From Haladaptatus halobius (GTDB lineage: Archaea > Halobacteriota > Halobacteria > Halobacteriales > Haladaptataceae), in assembly GCF_020618475.1 (NCBI RefSeq), contig NZ_CP085336.1:124001-188000 (forward strand): 64,000 nucleotides of DNA. Reading direction: 5' to 3'. Shown piece after piece: positions 1-8,498 of this stretch. The notes below the pieces were generated by a model. That model made no database searches, was not told where the DNA came from, and saw nothing but the letters and a program-made list of their open reading frames with translations. The position numbers and the translations under genes are program-made. How positions within the stretch are numbered: the stretch's first letter is position 1; each line of letters opens with the position of its first letter.

Positions 1-256
1 CGGAGGTTCCCTGTCCCTCTTCGTAGTGTGGGTTATGAACTACGGATTTCTCGACGGTGGCGAGGATGTCGGCGACGAGCGCATCGTTGTAGCCGAGGAC
101 GACGATTACCTTATTTACCGATGAGGCTGTGAGTGTCCAAGCGGCCCGTCTGACGACCGGTACGCCGTCAAGCTTGCGCAGGAGCTTGTTCGGCGAACCG
201 AACCTGCTACTCGTACCGGCCGCGAGTAGGACGCCGACTACCGTCGAGTTCGTCAT
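1..256 (-). CDS. MobA/MocA-like nucleotidyltransferase, partial (3' end outside window)
   Basis: The reading frame opens with ATG at 254-256 on the minus strand and runs off the left edge, leaving the first 85 residues. They begin MTNSTVVGVLLAAGTSSRFG, followed by PNKLL. This is the LAAGxSxRxGxxK nucleotide-binding signature of the MobA/MocA (molybdenum cofactor guanylyl- or cytidylyltransferase) family. A later stretch VIVVLGYND and the segment HNPHYEEGQGTS are also typical (family knowledge). MocA-type enzymes make the cytosine dinucleotide cofactor used by xanthine-dehydrogenase-type hydroxylases. The neighbouring MoeA-like gene and the Mo-hydroxylase at 12.1-15.0 kb support that job (inference). 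Cytidylyl and guanylyl specificity cannot be told apart from this fragment. Confidence 0.8.
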   Translation of the reverse strand, partial: MTNSTVVGVLLAAGTSSRFGSPNKLLRKLDGVPVVRRAAWTLTASSVNKVIVVLGYNDALVADILATVEKSVVHNPHYEEGQGTS

Positions 257-685
257 CGTGTTATCTGCTCTGTACACGCTCTGGTTCTACGGGAGGTGGT
301 GACCACCTGTCCCGCGACCGAGTGGTCGATATCGAGCTCGGCTGATGTAGGTTTCTGCCAGTTAAAAAGTACTCGAACAAGTGGACGCTCTCTTGATCTA
401 CTGAACATGATGATTATGGAAGGTAATTGCACGGTAAGCGAAAACGACGTAGGAGTTCTGCTTGCCTGCCTCCATGAAGAAAACCATATCTGACTGGCAC
501 TTTTCAGCCTTGAAAAGACCACCAGAATAGAGTTAACACGCGCGTCCATGTGCGGCTGTGGTCTCTCCACGCATAAATTACTTGTCCGACCGTCAACCGA
601 CTGCCGGGAGCGACAAGCATGAATAGTACCGTTTCCGGCCGCCGGAGCATCAATCATTATCGATGTTGAACCCCAAACCGATGGT
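257..685. other. Intergenic region between divergent Mo-cofactor genes
   Basis: About 430 bases separate the divergent MobA-like and MoeA-like starts. No convincing protein is encoded on either strand. A short AT-rich stretch around 655-660 (CATTATC) sits about 27 bases before the MoeA-like ATG and may be its TATA element. No other structure was recognised. Confidence 0.4.
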
Positions 686-1903
686 ATGACTGACTATGAC
701 CACGACGTCATGCTATGGCGGGAGGCGGCCGTCGAGCGGGTGCGTTCTCTCCGATCGTCGTTCTTCGCAGACTGTGGCGTCGAAACCATTTCGCTCGATG
801 CCATTTCGGGACGCGTCCTCGCTAACGATGTCCAGGCCCCCAGCGATATTCCGCCTCACGACCGCGCAACGATGGACGGCTTCGCCTTCGACGCAGCCGA
901 CGATTATCCTCTGACCATCCTTGAGGGTGAAGTCTTTCCCGAGGATGAACCACCAGCGCTCGGTTCCGGCAAGGCGATCCGCATCGCGACTGGGGCACCC
1001 CTGCCCAGGCGTGCAAACGTTGTACTCAAGCGGGAAGAATCGAACGTAGAGGAGGGTCACCTGCACGGACCGTCGATATCACCAGGAACCTACGTCTACG
1101 AGCGCGGGAGCAATGTCGCTGCGGGAGAAACCCTGTTCGAGGCAGGTGAGCGTCTCTCGCCGAAGGATGCCATCCTGCTGGGTGATCTCGGATACGAGTC
1201 GGTTTCGGTTCACCAGCGCCTCTCGGTAGGGGTCGCAGCGACAGGTACCGAAATCCATGAGGGTCGGCTGACCGACCTCGATTCGTCTATGCTGATGGGG
1301 CTAATCCGTTCGTGGGGTCACGAAGTGACCTACGAGGGAACTGCGCCAGACGAGTACGAACGTATTGATGGCCTTGTCGACGAGATGGCCCGCAAGCACG
1401 ACGTGGTGGTAACGACGGGGGGAACTAGCGTTGGTCATAAAGACCACGTCATTCGGGCACTCAACGCCCTCGGAGAGGTGCTTTTCCACCGTGTTCGCCT
1501 CCGGCCTGGAAAACCTATCGCGTTCGCCCGCCTGCCCGACCATAACGCGATAGCAATTGCCATCCCGGGTAAACCCGTCGGCGCACACACCGTCGCGACG
1601 CTCATCACGCGCCCGTTTTTCACCGGTGAGGCGACGCTGCCAACCATCCAAGCGACACTGACCCGTGATGTTGGTCTGGGTTCTGCAGATTTCGAGTACG
1701 CTATCCCGGTCGCGCTGAACGGTAAAGAGGCAATGCCACTTGGCCATGCAGACTCAGCGCTGGCCGTTTACCGAGAAGCGTTCAACCCAAGCGTGCTGTC
1801 CTCTTCGACGCGGGCGACTCGTGCTGACGGCATCGTGCTGACGACGACTGCTCTCAACGCGGGTGAGACCATCGACGTCGTTCCGTATCTGGCAATCGAG
1901 TGA
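686..1903 (+). CDS. MoeA-like molybdopterin molybdenumtransferase
   Basis: This 405-residue protein matches the MoeA family, which inserts molybdate into adenylylated molybdopterin in the cytoplasm. Visible family marks are VLANDVQAPSDIPPHDRATMDGFA (residues about 50-72; the PxxDxSxMDGFA motif), then the MPT-binding domain with VVVTTGGTSVGHKDHV and RLRPGKPIAFA. The length is normal for the family. The usual closing of the third domain, PGKPVGA, is PGNPVS in many MoeA proteins, so this is a slightly divergent paralogue. It is divergent from a MobA/MocA-like gene and lies 10 kb upstream of a molybdenum hydroxylase, so it probably supplies cofactor to that enzyme (inference). Confidence 0.85.
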   Translation: MTDYDHDVMLWREAAVERVRSLRSSFFADCGVETISLDAISGRVLANDVQAPSDIPPHDRATMDGFAFDAADDYPLTILEGEVFPEDEPPALGSGKAIRIATGAPLPRRANVVLKREESNVEEGHLHGPSISPGTYVYERGSNVAAGETLFEAGERLSPKDAILLGDLGYESVSVHQRLSVGVAATGTEIHEGRLTDLDSSMLMGLIRSWGHEVTYEGTAPDEYERIDGLVDEMARKHDVVVTTGGTSVGHKDHVIRALNALGEVLFHRVRLRPGKPIAFARLPDHNAIAIAIPGKPVGAHTVATLITRPFFTGEATLPTIQATLTRDVGLGSADFEYAIPVALNGKEAMPLGHADSALAVYREAFNPSVLSSSTRATRADGIVLTTTALNAGETIDVVPYLAIE

Positions 1904-2090
1904 GCAGAGGAGGGGAACTGGTTATTGCTCCACTCGGTCAAGTATTGTTGTGGAGATGGTTACCATTCATACGACCAAACACCGAAGATTTTTGAGACCA
2001 CGGCGAAACCCGCTCATGCATATGAGGAAAGTGCCAGTCAAATGGATATCAACAACTCTCACCCGAATTGATGGACGATCTTTTGTTCAG

Positions 2091-3020
2091 CTATGAATGT
2101 GATTCAAGTCGGTCGCGCTCAATCTCAAATTCTGTTCTGTATCCCGCTTCCTTCAGCGCTGCTGTAGCTTCGTCGATGCTCCGGCTGTCGTTGACCAAGG
2201 AGACGATTTTGGATGTCGATATGACTGCAGCTGGATCGAAATAGAACGTAACCGTACTGGGCGGAGTGAGCCGTAGAGAAACATCTCCGCCGCGAATCTG
2301 TTTCTGCCCGTATGCTCCCTGTGCCGCTTCGACCGGTAATCTGCTCGCCTCTGTTTCGACCGTTTCGAGAACTGCCTCAAGTTCGTCCCTGACACGGCGT
2401 GTCAATCCCCACGCCCCGAGTAGGCCATCGCGCTCGGCAGCACGCACGATTCCCGCTTCCAGTTCGTCCAGCGTAAGTTCGCCGTCGCTTCCGTATCCGA
2501 ACACCCCGAGTAGGGTTTTGGCCGATAACGTTTCGAGGGTTGCGAGCCCGAACCCATCCGTAACGGGACTTCGGAGTCCTAATTCGTCCCCTCGAGCCAG
2601 GACGTCTCCTCCGGCGTCCACGCCAACCACGAGATCGAGGTCAAGGTCGGTGCATGCTTCCTCGACGCCTACACGCATCCCTTCTGCCCCTTTGCTCATA
2701 TCGATAAGGGCGACTTCTGTCGAGTAGTGACGTGCGACGTACGTTTCCGTGAATTCCAACCCATCGTGAGTGCGTGTTTCGCCAGTTGCGAGTCCGACAG
2801 TCGTGCTGATTTTGTCGAGGTTGAGTATCTCGTCAAAACTTCTCGGTCCTGGTTTCGAATCCTTCGGAACTGGTTCCCACGTTGTTCCTCCAAGGAGTAC
2901 GTCGACCCCATGAAGTTCAAGGAGGCGAGCAGTAGGTATACTCCCGACGATATCGCCGCTCCCGCCGATACCGAAGACGAGGGCGCGTTCACAACGGAAG
3001 CTCTCTTCGAGTGTGAGCAT
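2091..3020 (-). CDS. DUF1152 domain protein
   Basis: I place the start at the ATG at 3018-3020, giving 309 residues from MLTLEESFRCERALVFG. The frame stays open further upstream, but the extra residues lack family character. The N-terminus has a nucleotide-binding-like glycine motif, VFGIGGSGDIVGSIP. The middle contains DLVVGVDAGGDVLARGDE and VFGYGSDGELTLDEL, the conserved blocks of DUF1152, a family of unknown function found in archaea and bacteria. The gene stands alone, convergent with the MoeA-like gene and divergent from the ABC importer. A weak TATA-like CTTATGTT lies near 3047-3056. Its link to the catabolic block is unknown. Confidence 0.75.
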   Translation of the reverse strand: MLTLEESFRCERALVFGIGGSGDIVGSIPTARLLELHGVDVLLGGTTWEPVPKDSKPGPRSFDEILNLDKISTTVGLATGETRTHDGLEFTETYVARHYSTEVALIDMSKGAEGMRVGVEEACTDLDLDLVVGVDAGGDVLARGDELGLRSPVTDGFGLATLETLSAKTLLGVFGYGSDGELTLDELEAGIVRAAERDGLLGAWGLTRRVRDELEAVLETVETEASRLPVEAAQGAYGQKQIRGGDVSLRLTPPSTVTFYFDPAAVISTSKIVSLVNDSRSIDEATAALKEAGYRTEFEIERDRLESHS

Positions 3021-3254
3021 GTTCACTATCCATATACGACGCATCAACATAAGATGTGTCGTGCACTCTACCACCGAGAAACCGTCACCACTCACTCTCG
3101 TCACGCCGTGCTGGGCATGCCCGGCGCGTGGGTACGACGTGTATCGTAAGCGGTACTCGGGAACCAAGGAATGGATGACCAAATCTATATTTGCATATCT
3201 CTACTATTTCATTGAATTATTGGAAATATTTACATCATATAACTGATGTTGAGT

Positions 3255-3279
3255 TGTATAAACGCCAATATTTTTATAG
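3255..3279 (+). promoter_or_regulatory. TATA-type promoter elements of the ABC importer operon
   Basis: Two TATA-like boxes occur in an AT-rich stretch: GTATAAAC (3255-3262) and TTTTTATAG (3271-3279). The first would place transcription start next to the ATG at 3286; the second would place it near 3302, just before the AGGTG (3310-3314) that precedes the ATG at 3322. Inferred from spacing only. Confidence 0.5.
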
Positions 3280-3321
3280 TGTAGCTTGCCTTCTCCCATA
3301 TTGAGGAACAGGTGTTGGCAA

Positions 3322-4395
3322 ATGACACATGAGACGGCCTCAAGGCGGCGATTTCTCAAAGCAGCCGGGGCTATTGGAATGATGGCAGCCGCGGGGCGAG
3401 TGGGGGCGCAGAACCAGAATCAGAATCCGTACGGAGGAGTTACCGGACCATTCAGGCTTCGGATGTGGCACGAAGACTATGCCGGTGCGCGGCTCCAGGA
3501 GTTCGCGCAAAAGTGGAACATCAGCGCCACGAACAAAGGGTTCGAGGATCCGGCAGAGCCGTTTGCTCAGCTTCAGGCTGGTCAGTACACCGGTGACCTC
3601 ATTTCGTTCTTGCACGACTGGGGACAACGGGCGTGGCGGAGCGACCTACTCCAACCCATAGACACGACCAGACTCCAGTATCTGGATAGGTTGGACGATC
3701 GGTGGCAGACGATGAACGAGGTCGGCCAGAACCGGCAGTGGGGCATCCCGTACGACGTCGGGCTTTACCCTATCACCTACAACACGGAGGTGTTTTCGAA
3801 CCCACCCAACAGTTGGTCGGTGCTGTGGGACGAGGAGTACAGAGGCCGCATCACAATGCAGGATTCGTCGATTCAGGCTTGCCAGAACGCGGCCCTCTAC
3901 ACGGGCCAGAATCCAATCAACCCGGACGACTTCCAAGAGATCGAAGAGGCACTGATGCAACAGAAGCCACTCGTGCAGTCCTACTGGGGAACGTTCGAGA
4001 GCGGGATGCGGTTGTTCGTCGACGGCGAGGTAGACGTCGGCCAGATTACGTTCGGTCGTACCGTCCAAGCGATCGTCGATCACGGCGCGAACGTCAACTA
4101 CTCCGTGCCGAGGGAGGGAGCGATGACGTACTTCGACGAGTTCACCATCCCGAAGAACGCGAACAACGTCGGGACGGCGTACGCCTGGATTGACGACTAC
4201 CTCCAACAGGGTGGTCCCCGATTCACAGAATTGGAGCGATACCGGGCTACCACCGCGAACCTGACCGAAACCGTTCCCCAGAACCAACGGGAACTGTACG
4301 ATTGGTCGCCGGATTGGAACTTGGTCACGCAGAGCCTGCTGGACGAGCGGGTTCTACAGCAGTACGACCAAATCTGGACGCGAGTCAAGGGATGA
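3322..4395 (+). CDS. Extracellular solute-binding protein of a polyamine-type ABC importer
   Basis: The 357-residue product begins with a twin-arginine signal (SRRRFLKAAGAIGMMAAAGR) and cleavage is likely near VGAQ, so it is exported folded, as is usual in haloarchaea. The mature part resembles PotD-like periplasmic-binding proteins: WGIPYDVGLYPITYNTEVF and VDGEVDVGQITFGRT are typical of the family. It would capture the substrate and deliver it to the permeases encoded just downstream. I chose ATG 3322 because AGGTG lies 7 bases upstream and the twin-arginine motif then sits close to the N-terminus; an ATG at 3286 is possible. The ligand is not readable from sequence; polyamine-type proteins also bind amino-acid-like and carboxylate compounds. 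Confidence 0.88.
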   Translation: MTHETASRRRFLKAAGAIGMMAAAGRVGAQNQNQNPYGGVTGPFRLRMWHEDYAGARLQEFAQKWNISATNKGFEDPAEPFAQLQAGQYTGDLISFLHDWGQRAWRSDLLQPIDTTRLQYLDRLDDRWQTMNEVGQNRQWGIPYDVGLYPITYNTEVFSNPPNSWSVLWDEEYRGRITMQDSSIQACQNAALYTGQNPINPDDFQEIEEALMQQKPLVQSYWGTFESGMRLFVDGEVDVGQITFGRTVQAIVDHGANVNYSVPREGAMTYFDEFTIPKNANNVGTAYAWIDDYLQQGGPRFTELERYRATTANLTETVPQNQRELYDWSPDWNLVTQSLLDERVLQQYDQIWTRVKG

Positions 4396-4452
4396 TTCCC
4401 GCCCACGTTATTTAGTAAACGACCAGATAGACAAGTAAACATAAAAGAAGAT

Positions 4453-5589
4453 ATGACTAACTCGAACATACAAGTTGACGAAACGGAGGTGAGCGAGAAC
4501 CAGCAAACGGACATTGTCGAGGTAACGAACCTGTCGAAACACTACGACGACATCATCGCCGTGGACGACGTCAGCTTCAGCGTCCGGGACGGCGAATTCT
4601 TTTCGATCATCGGCCCGAGCGGTTCGGGAAAGACGACGCTACTGCGGATGCTTGCCGGATTCGAAGTGCCGACTCGCGGTACCGTCAAAATCGACGGTAT
4701 GGATTGCACCGCTCAGCCGCCGTATAAGCGCAACACGAACATGATCTTTCAGAACCTCGCCCTCTTCCCACACCTCGATGTAGGGAAGAACATCGCCTAC
4801 GGCCTCGTCGAGATCGGAGTCGACAGGGGAGAACGGCGACAGTTGGTAGACGAGGTTCTTCGAACGGTCGACCTAGAAGGGTATCAGGACCGTAAAATCA
4901 CCGAACTTTCCGGCGGCGAACAACAGCGAGTCGCACTCGCTCGCGGTCTCGTAAATGAACCTAGCGTCCTTCTCCTTGACGAGCCACTCGGCTCACTTGA
5001 CCGAAAGCTCAAAGAGACGATGAAACTCGAGCTGAAACGGATTCAGGAGCGGACGAACACGACGTTCATCTACGTGACCCACGACCAGAGCGTCGCGATG
5101 GCCATGTCCGACCGTATAACGATCTTGAATGACGGTAAGATTCAACAGATCGACTCGCCGGAACGAATCTACTCCAATCCGACCAACTCGTTCGTCGCGG
5201 ACTTCACCGGCGCGACGAATATCTACAAAGCGTCATTGGACGGGAGCGACAATGGATGGGCTACGGTGTCCATCGATGGCCAAACCCTCCGAGGCCGAGT
5301 CTCCGAATCGATGCCGACCGACGAACGTTCAACCGCTAACCTCGTCATTCGTCCCGAACACGTCTCGGTGTCGACAAACCAGGGTCGACTCGCGGGTACC
5401 GTAACCGACCGAGTGTACAAAGGGGCGCTGGTTGACCTCCTCGTAACCATCGATACCGGTTCTCGGACGCTCCAGCTCGAGGCAGAGGAGCACCTAGAGG
5501 TCGTCGATGGAATCGACGTCGGTGACTCCGTCTTCGTGGACTGGAAAGACGAAAACGCCCTCGTCGTTGGTTACCATGAGTCTCAGTGA
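4453..5589 (+). CDS. ABC importer ATPase, PotA type
   Basis: This 378-residue cytoplasmic ATPase powers the importer. Walker A is GPSGSGKT (residues 54-61), the Q-loop is MIFQNLALFPHL, the signature is LSGGEQQR (152-159), Walker B is VLLLDEP (172-178), and the H-loop is YVTHDQ. The C-terminal ~130 residues form the TOBE regulatory domain typical of PotA/MalK-like ATPases (VIRPEHVSVS). It lies 57 bases after the binding protein and its end overlaps the next permease by 14 bases, so the four genes form one operon. Confidence 0.93.
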   Translation: MTNSNIQVDETEVSENQQTDIVEVTNLSKHYDDIIAVDDVSFSVRDGEFFSIIGPSGSGKTTLLRMLAGFEVPTRGTVKIDGMDCTAQPPYKRNTNMIFQNLALFPHLDVGKNIAYGLVEIGVDRGERRQLVDEVLRTVDLEGYQDRKITELSGGEQQRVALARGLVNEPSVLLLDEPLGSLDRKLKETMKLELKRIQERTNTTFIYVTHDQSVAMAMSDRITILNDGKIQQIDSPERIYSNPTNSFVADFTGATNIYKASLDGSDNGWATVSIDGQTLRGRVSESMPTDERSTANLVIRPEHVSVSTNQGRLAGTVTDRVYKGALVDLLVTIDTGSRTLQLEAEEHLEVVDGIDVGDSVFVDWKDENALVVGYHESQ

Positions 5590-6475
5590 CGTCGTTCGCC
5601 ACCGGATACAGTGGACGTCCGAAGCGGTAGACCTATCGTGGCTGTGGCGGTCACTCATCGTCGGTCTCCCGGTGGCGTTCATCACCGTCTTTTTCCTCGT
5701 TCCGGTGGCACTCATGGTCGTTTCATCGGTGTATCCGGGTGTGACGGGCGCCCAAACGAACGAATTCACGTTCGAAGCGTACGAAGTGGCTTTGGATCCG
5801 ATCTACCTCAACTCCTTCTTCCGAAGTATCTGGTATGGCCTGGCAACGACGGTGATGTGTCTTCTACTCGGCTATCCGGTCGTTTACGCCGCCGTCAAGG
5901 TATTCCCACGATACGAAATACCCATCCTCCTCCTGTCAGTACTCCCGTTCTGGGTGATGTACCTCATCCGGATGTTCGGCTGGATCGCGATTCTGAAAAA
6001 CGACGGTGTGTTAGACGATATCGTGGCACTCCTCGGATTAGGCGTCGATATCAGTCTGCTCTACAGCGCCGAGGCGGTCGTCATCGGGCTAATCTTCTCG
6101 TGGTTCCCGCTCATGGTATTTCCGCTATACGCTTCACTGAAGAACCTCGACGATTCGCTGCTCGAAGCATCAAAGGATCTCGGTGCGAACTCAATTCGAA
6201 CGTTCCGGAGAGTGACCTTTCCGCAAACCAAGGCGGGAATCTTGGCAGGGTCGATCCTCGTGTTTGTACCTTCGTTCGGTTCGTTCGTGACCCCCATCCT
6301 CTTGGGCGGGACGACCAGTAGCCAGATGGTTGCGAACATCATCGGTCAGCAATTCAAGGAAGCGTTCAACTGGCCGCTCGGCGCGGCGCTTGGAACGATC
6401 ATGCTGGTCATCGTCCTTGCTAGCTTATTGATAGTCCAGCGGTACGCGACCATCATGGAGGTGCAAGAATCATGA
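5576..6475 (+). CDS. ABC importer permease 1, PotB type
   Basis: The product has 299 residues starting MSLSDVVRHRIQW at the ATG at 5576. This start overlaps the ATPase gene by 14 bases and is preferred over an ATG at 5507, which would lie deep inside that gene. About six transmembrane segments are visible, and the cytoplasmic EAA loop reads LLEASKDLGANSIRTFRRV (about residues 195-213), where the ATPase docks. It pairs with permease 2 immediately downstream (ATGA overlap). Confidence 0.9.
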   Translation: MSLSDVVRHRIQWTSEAVDLSWLWRSLIVGLPVAFITVFFLVPVALMVVSSVYPGVTGAQTNEFTFEAYEVALDPIYLNSFFRSIWYGLATTVMCLLLGYPVVYAAVKVFPRYEIPILLLSVLPFWVMYLIRMFGWIAILKNDGVLDDIVALLGLGVDISLLYSAEAVVIGLIFSWFPLMVFPLYASLKNLDDSLLEASKDLGANSIRTFRRVTFPQTKAGILAGSILVFVPSFGSFVTPILLGGTTSSQMVANIIGQQFKEAFNWPLGAALGTIMLVIVLASLLIVQRYATIMEVQES

Positions 6476-7323
6476 ATACGAAAACGTCATCGAAATCGGA
6501 GTTGGATCGTCGACCGAAGTACACCGACTTCCTCGACCAGTTCGTCAATCGAACGAGTCTCGGACTCGTTCTCGGGCTCGTTTTCTTCTTTCTCTGGCTC
6601 CCACTGGTTGTTATTGTGATTTACTCATTTTCGGGCTCAGGCACAATAATCTTCCCACCTAAGACTTGGACGCTAAAATACTACTGGGGACTGCTCAACG
6701 CGCCCAGTATTCATGGGGCGGTTAAAAATAGCTTAATAATCGCGGTCACCGCGGCGTCAATCGTCACGATGCTCGGCATCCTCGCAGGATACGCACTCAA
6801 CAAGTACAATGTTCCAGGCAAGCGATATTTCGAGTCGATCGCGTTGCTACCAATAATCGTTCCGCTAATCATCACCGGAATTGGCTACGTCATCTTCTAC
6901 TCGTTCTTCGAGATCCAATTCGGAATGGGGACGACGATCATCGCACACAGTACCTACACGTTTCCCTTCGGCGTTATCATCATCACGTCATCTATCGCCC
7001 GGGTCGACAGGAGTCTTGAGGAGGCAGCGATGGATCTCGGTTCCTCGGAATTTCGCGTCTTCCGCAAGGTGACGCTCCCACTCATTGTTCCCGGCATCTT
7101 CGCAACGTGGATTCTCGCCTTTACGCTCTCGCTCAACGAGTTCGTCATTACGTACTTCGTCAGTGGGACGTTCATGTCGACGCTTCCGATATGGATGTGG
7201 GATCAACTACGATTCGGTGTGACGCCGCTGACTTACAGTATTTCGGCGGTCACGCTCTTCGTCGCGCTAGGATTGGTATATGCCGTCCACCGAGTGATCG
7301 GCGTCCAACAGATCCGTGGTTGA
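6472..7323 (+). CDS. ABC importer permease 2, PotC type
   Basis: This 283-residue membrane protein starts at the ATG of an ATGA overlap with permease 1, so translation is coupled. It has six hydrophobic segments and the EAA motif LEEAAMDLGSSEFRVFRKV near residues 180-198. The first segment follows a charged N-terminus. Together with permease 1, the ATPase and the binding protein it completes a type I importer of the spermidine/putrescine class. A 100-base gap with its own TATA-like sequence follows, so the next gene may be separately transcribed. Confidence 0.9.
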   Translation: MNTKTSSKSELDRRPKYTDFLDQFVNRTSLGLVLGLVFFFLWLPLVVIVIYSFSGSGTIIFPPKTWTLKYYWGLLNAPSIHGAVKNSLIIAVTAASIVTMLGILAGYALNKYNVPGKRYFESIALLPIIVPLIITGIGYVIFYSFFEIQFGMGTTIIAHSTYTFPFGVIIITSSIARVDRSLEEAAMDLGSSEFRVFRKVTLPLIVPGIFATWILAFTLSLNEFVITYFVSGTFMSTLPIWMWDQLRFGVTPLTYSISAVTLFVALGLVYAVHRVIGVQQIRG

Positions 7324-7387
7324 TTTCCATATTCTCTGTCAACTGAACTATGATTCCATGGATTGAGCTTGCGAATCTGACATTGGT

Positions 7388-7423
7388 CTTTTTAGAAACC
7401 CACCACCAATGGTGATATGAGGT
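7388..7423 (+). promoter_or_regulatory. TATA-like box and Shine-Dalgarno for the DUF4392 gene
   Basis: CTTTTTAG (7388-7395) is TATA-like, and GAGGT (7419-7423) lies 5 bases before the ATG at 7429. The same GAGGT occurs 6 bases before the next gene's ATG (8488-8492), so both genes appear to use Shine-Dalgarno initiation. Confidence 0.45.
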
Positions 7424-7428
7424 AACAA

Positions 7429-8442
7429 ATGACGCAACCCGAGAAGGATGTGGCCACTATCGTCGACGATCTCATTACGACCGATATAGGGGGACGGGAT
7501 ACGATTTATCCCATCGCGGCTGCAGCAAGGGAGAAGCAGGGTACAAATCCTGCAATGCAGGCTGCAGAGCGACTAACGACTGACGTCGGAAGAGGAGATG
7601 TCGTACTCGTCTTAACCGGTTTTCTCATTCCGCCGACGATGATCCAGGAGACCGACGGCCCGCTCGGTGCGGTGTCGGTTGCTCGCGCTGTGGATATAGG
7701 CCTGGACGCTAACGCCATCATAGCGTGTGAACCGAATGCTGTCGAAATTTGCAAGGCAACTGCAACTGCCGGAGGATTGAACGTCCTCGATAGAATGTCG
7801 AATTACGAGAGTAAGCAGACCGTGAGTGTCGAGGCATTCCCGGCTGACCAAGATGAGGCGCGCGAGTACGCTGAGGAAGTAATCTCGGAACTCGATCCCG
7901 CTGTCGTCATCGCAATCGAAAAGGTTGGGCCAAATCGCGTTGGGGTGTATCACAATATGGCTGGATACAATATCACCGAGCACACGGCAAAGGTGGACGA
8001 ACTCTACGAACTACTCGATGACAGTGTAACGACGATAGCTGTCGGTGATGCGGGCAACGAAGTCGGCATGGGCGTCGTAGAGGAAACAGTACGACGCGAA
8101 ATCAAGTACGGGTCTTCATGCCAATGTGACTGCGATGAAGGCATCGCGGCAGCAGTTTCGGCTGACGTTCTCGTTCCAGCTACTGTTTCCAACTGGGGTG
8201 GCCACGCCATCGCAACTTGCCTTTCTGAGTTAGTTGGAACACCTCTCCTTCACGACGCGGAACTTGAACGTCGGATGCTTATCGAAGCCAGTATGGCTGG
8301 TAGTATCGATGGAATCGTCGGTGGAACAAACGCATGGTGTGACGGCCTCCCGACACACGTTCACGTGGCTATAATCGAACTGCTACACGAAATCTCCCGA
8401 TCGTCAGTACACGATCGTGGTGGCGGTGAACTGGCACGATGA
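7429..8442 (+). CDS. DUF4392 / D-glutamate-cyclase-like protein
   Basis: The 337-residue protein belongs to the DUF4392 (D-glutamate cyclase-like) family. Conserved blocks are VLVLTGFLIPPTMIQETDGP, PLGAVSVARAVD, VVIAIEKVGPNRVGVYHNM and, most diagnostic, VGDAGNEVGMG (about 205-215). A small cysteine cluster CQCDC lies at about 231-235 in SSCQCDCDEG. The mitochondrial family member converts D-glutamate to 5-oxoproline (established for that enzyme); other members are uncharacterised. Here the gene is embedded in a catabolic block between an ABC importer and two CoA-ligase-type genes, so it probably acts on a ring-opening or ring-closing intermediate (inference). The substrate is not predictable from sequence. 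Confidence 0.8.
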   Translation: MTQPEKDVATIVDDLITTDIGGRDTIYPIAAAAREKQGTNPAMQAAERLTTDVGRGDVVLVLTGFLIPPTMIQETDGPLGAVSVARAVDIGLDANAIIACEPNAVEICKATATAGGLNVLDRMSNYESKQTVSVEAFPADQDEAREYAEEVISELDPAVVIAIEKVGPNRVGVYHNMAGYNITEHTAKVDELYELLDDSVTTIAVGDAGNEVGMGVVEETVRREIKYGSSCQCDCDEGIAAAVSADVLVPATVSNWGGHAIATCLSELVGTPLLHDAELERRMLIEASMAGSIDGIVGGTNAWCDGLPTHVHVAIIELLHEISRSSVHDRGGGELAR

Positions 8443-8498
8443 ATCGTACACCGACCGAGTACCCTCTCTCTACCGTCGTCGATTTACGAGGTAAATGA

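Noticed and set aside
253-657. Minus-strand open frame of 134 codons overlapping the MobA-like start
   Set aside because: Composition is not haloarchaeal coding (few acidic residues, many Ser/Arg), and it overlaps the convincing MobA-like start.
3286-3321. Earlier ATG for the ABC binding protein
   Set aside because: Possible from a TATA box at 3255, but AGGTG spacing and the usual position of the twin-arginine motif favour 3322.
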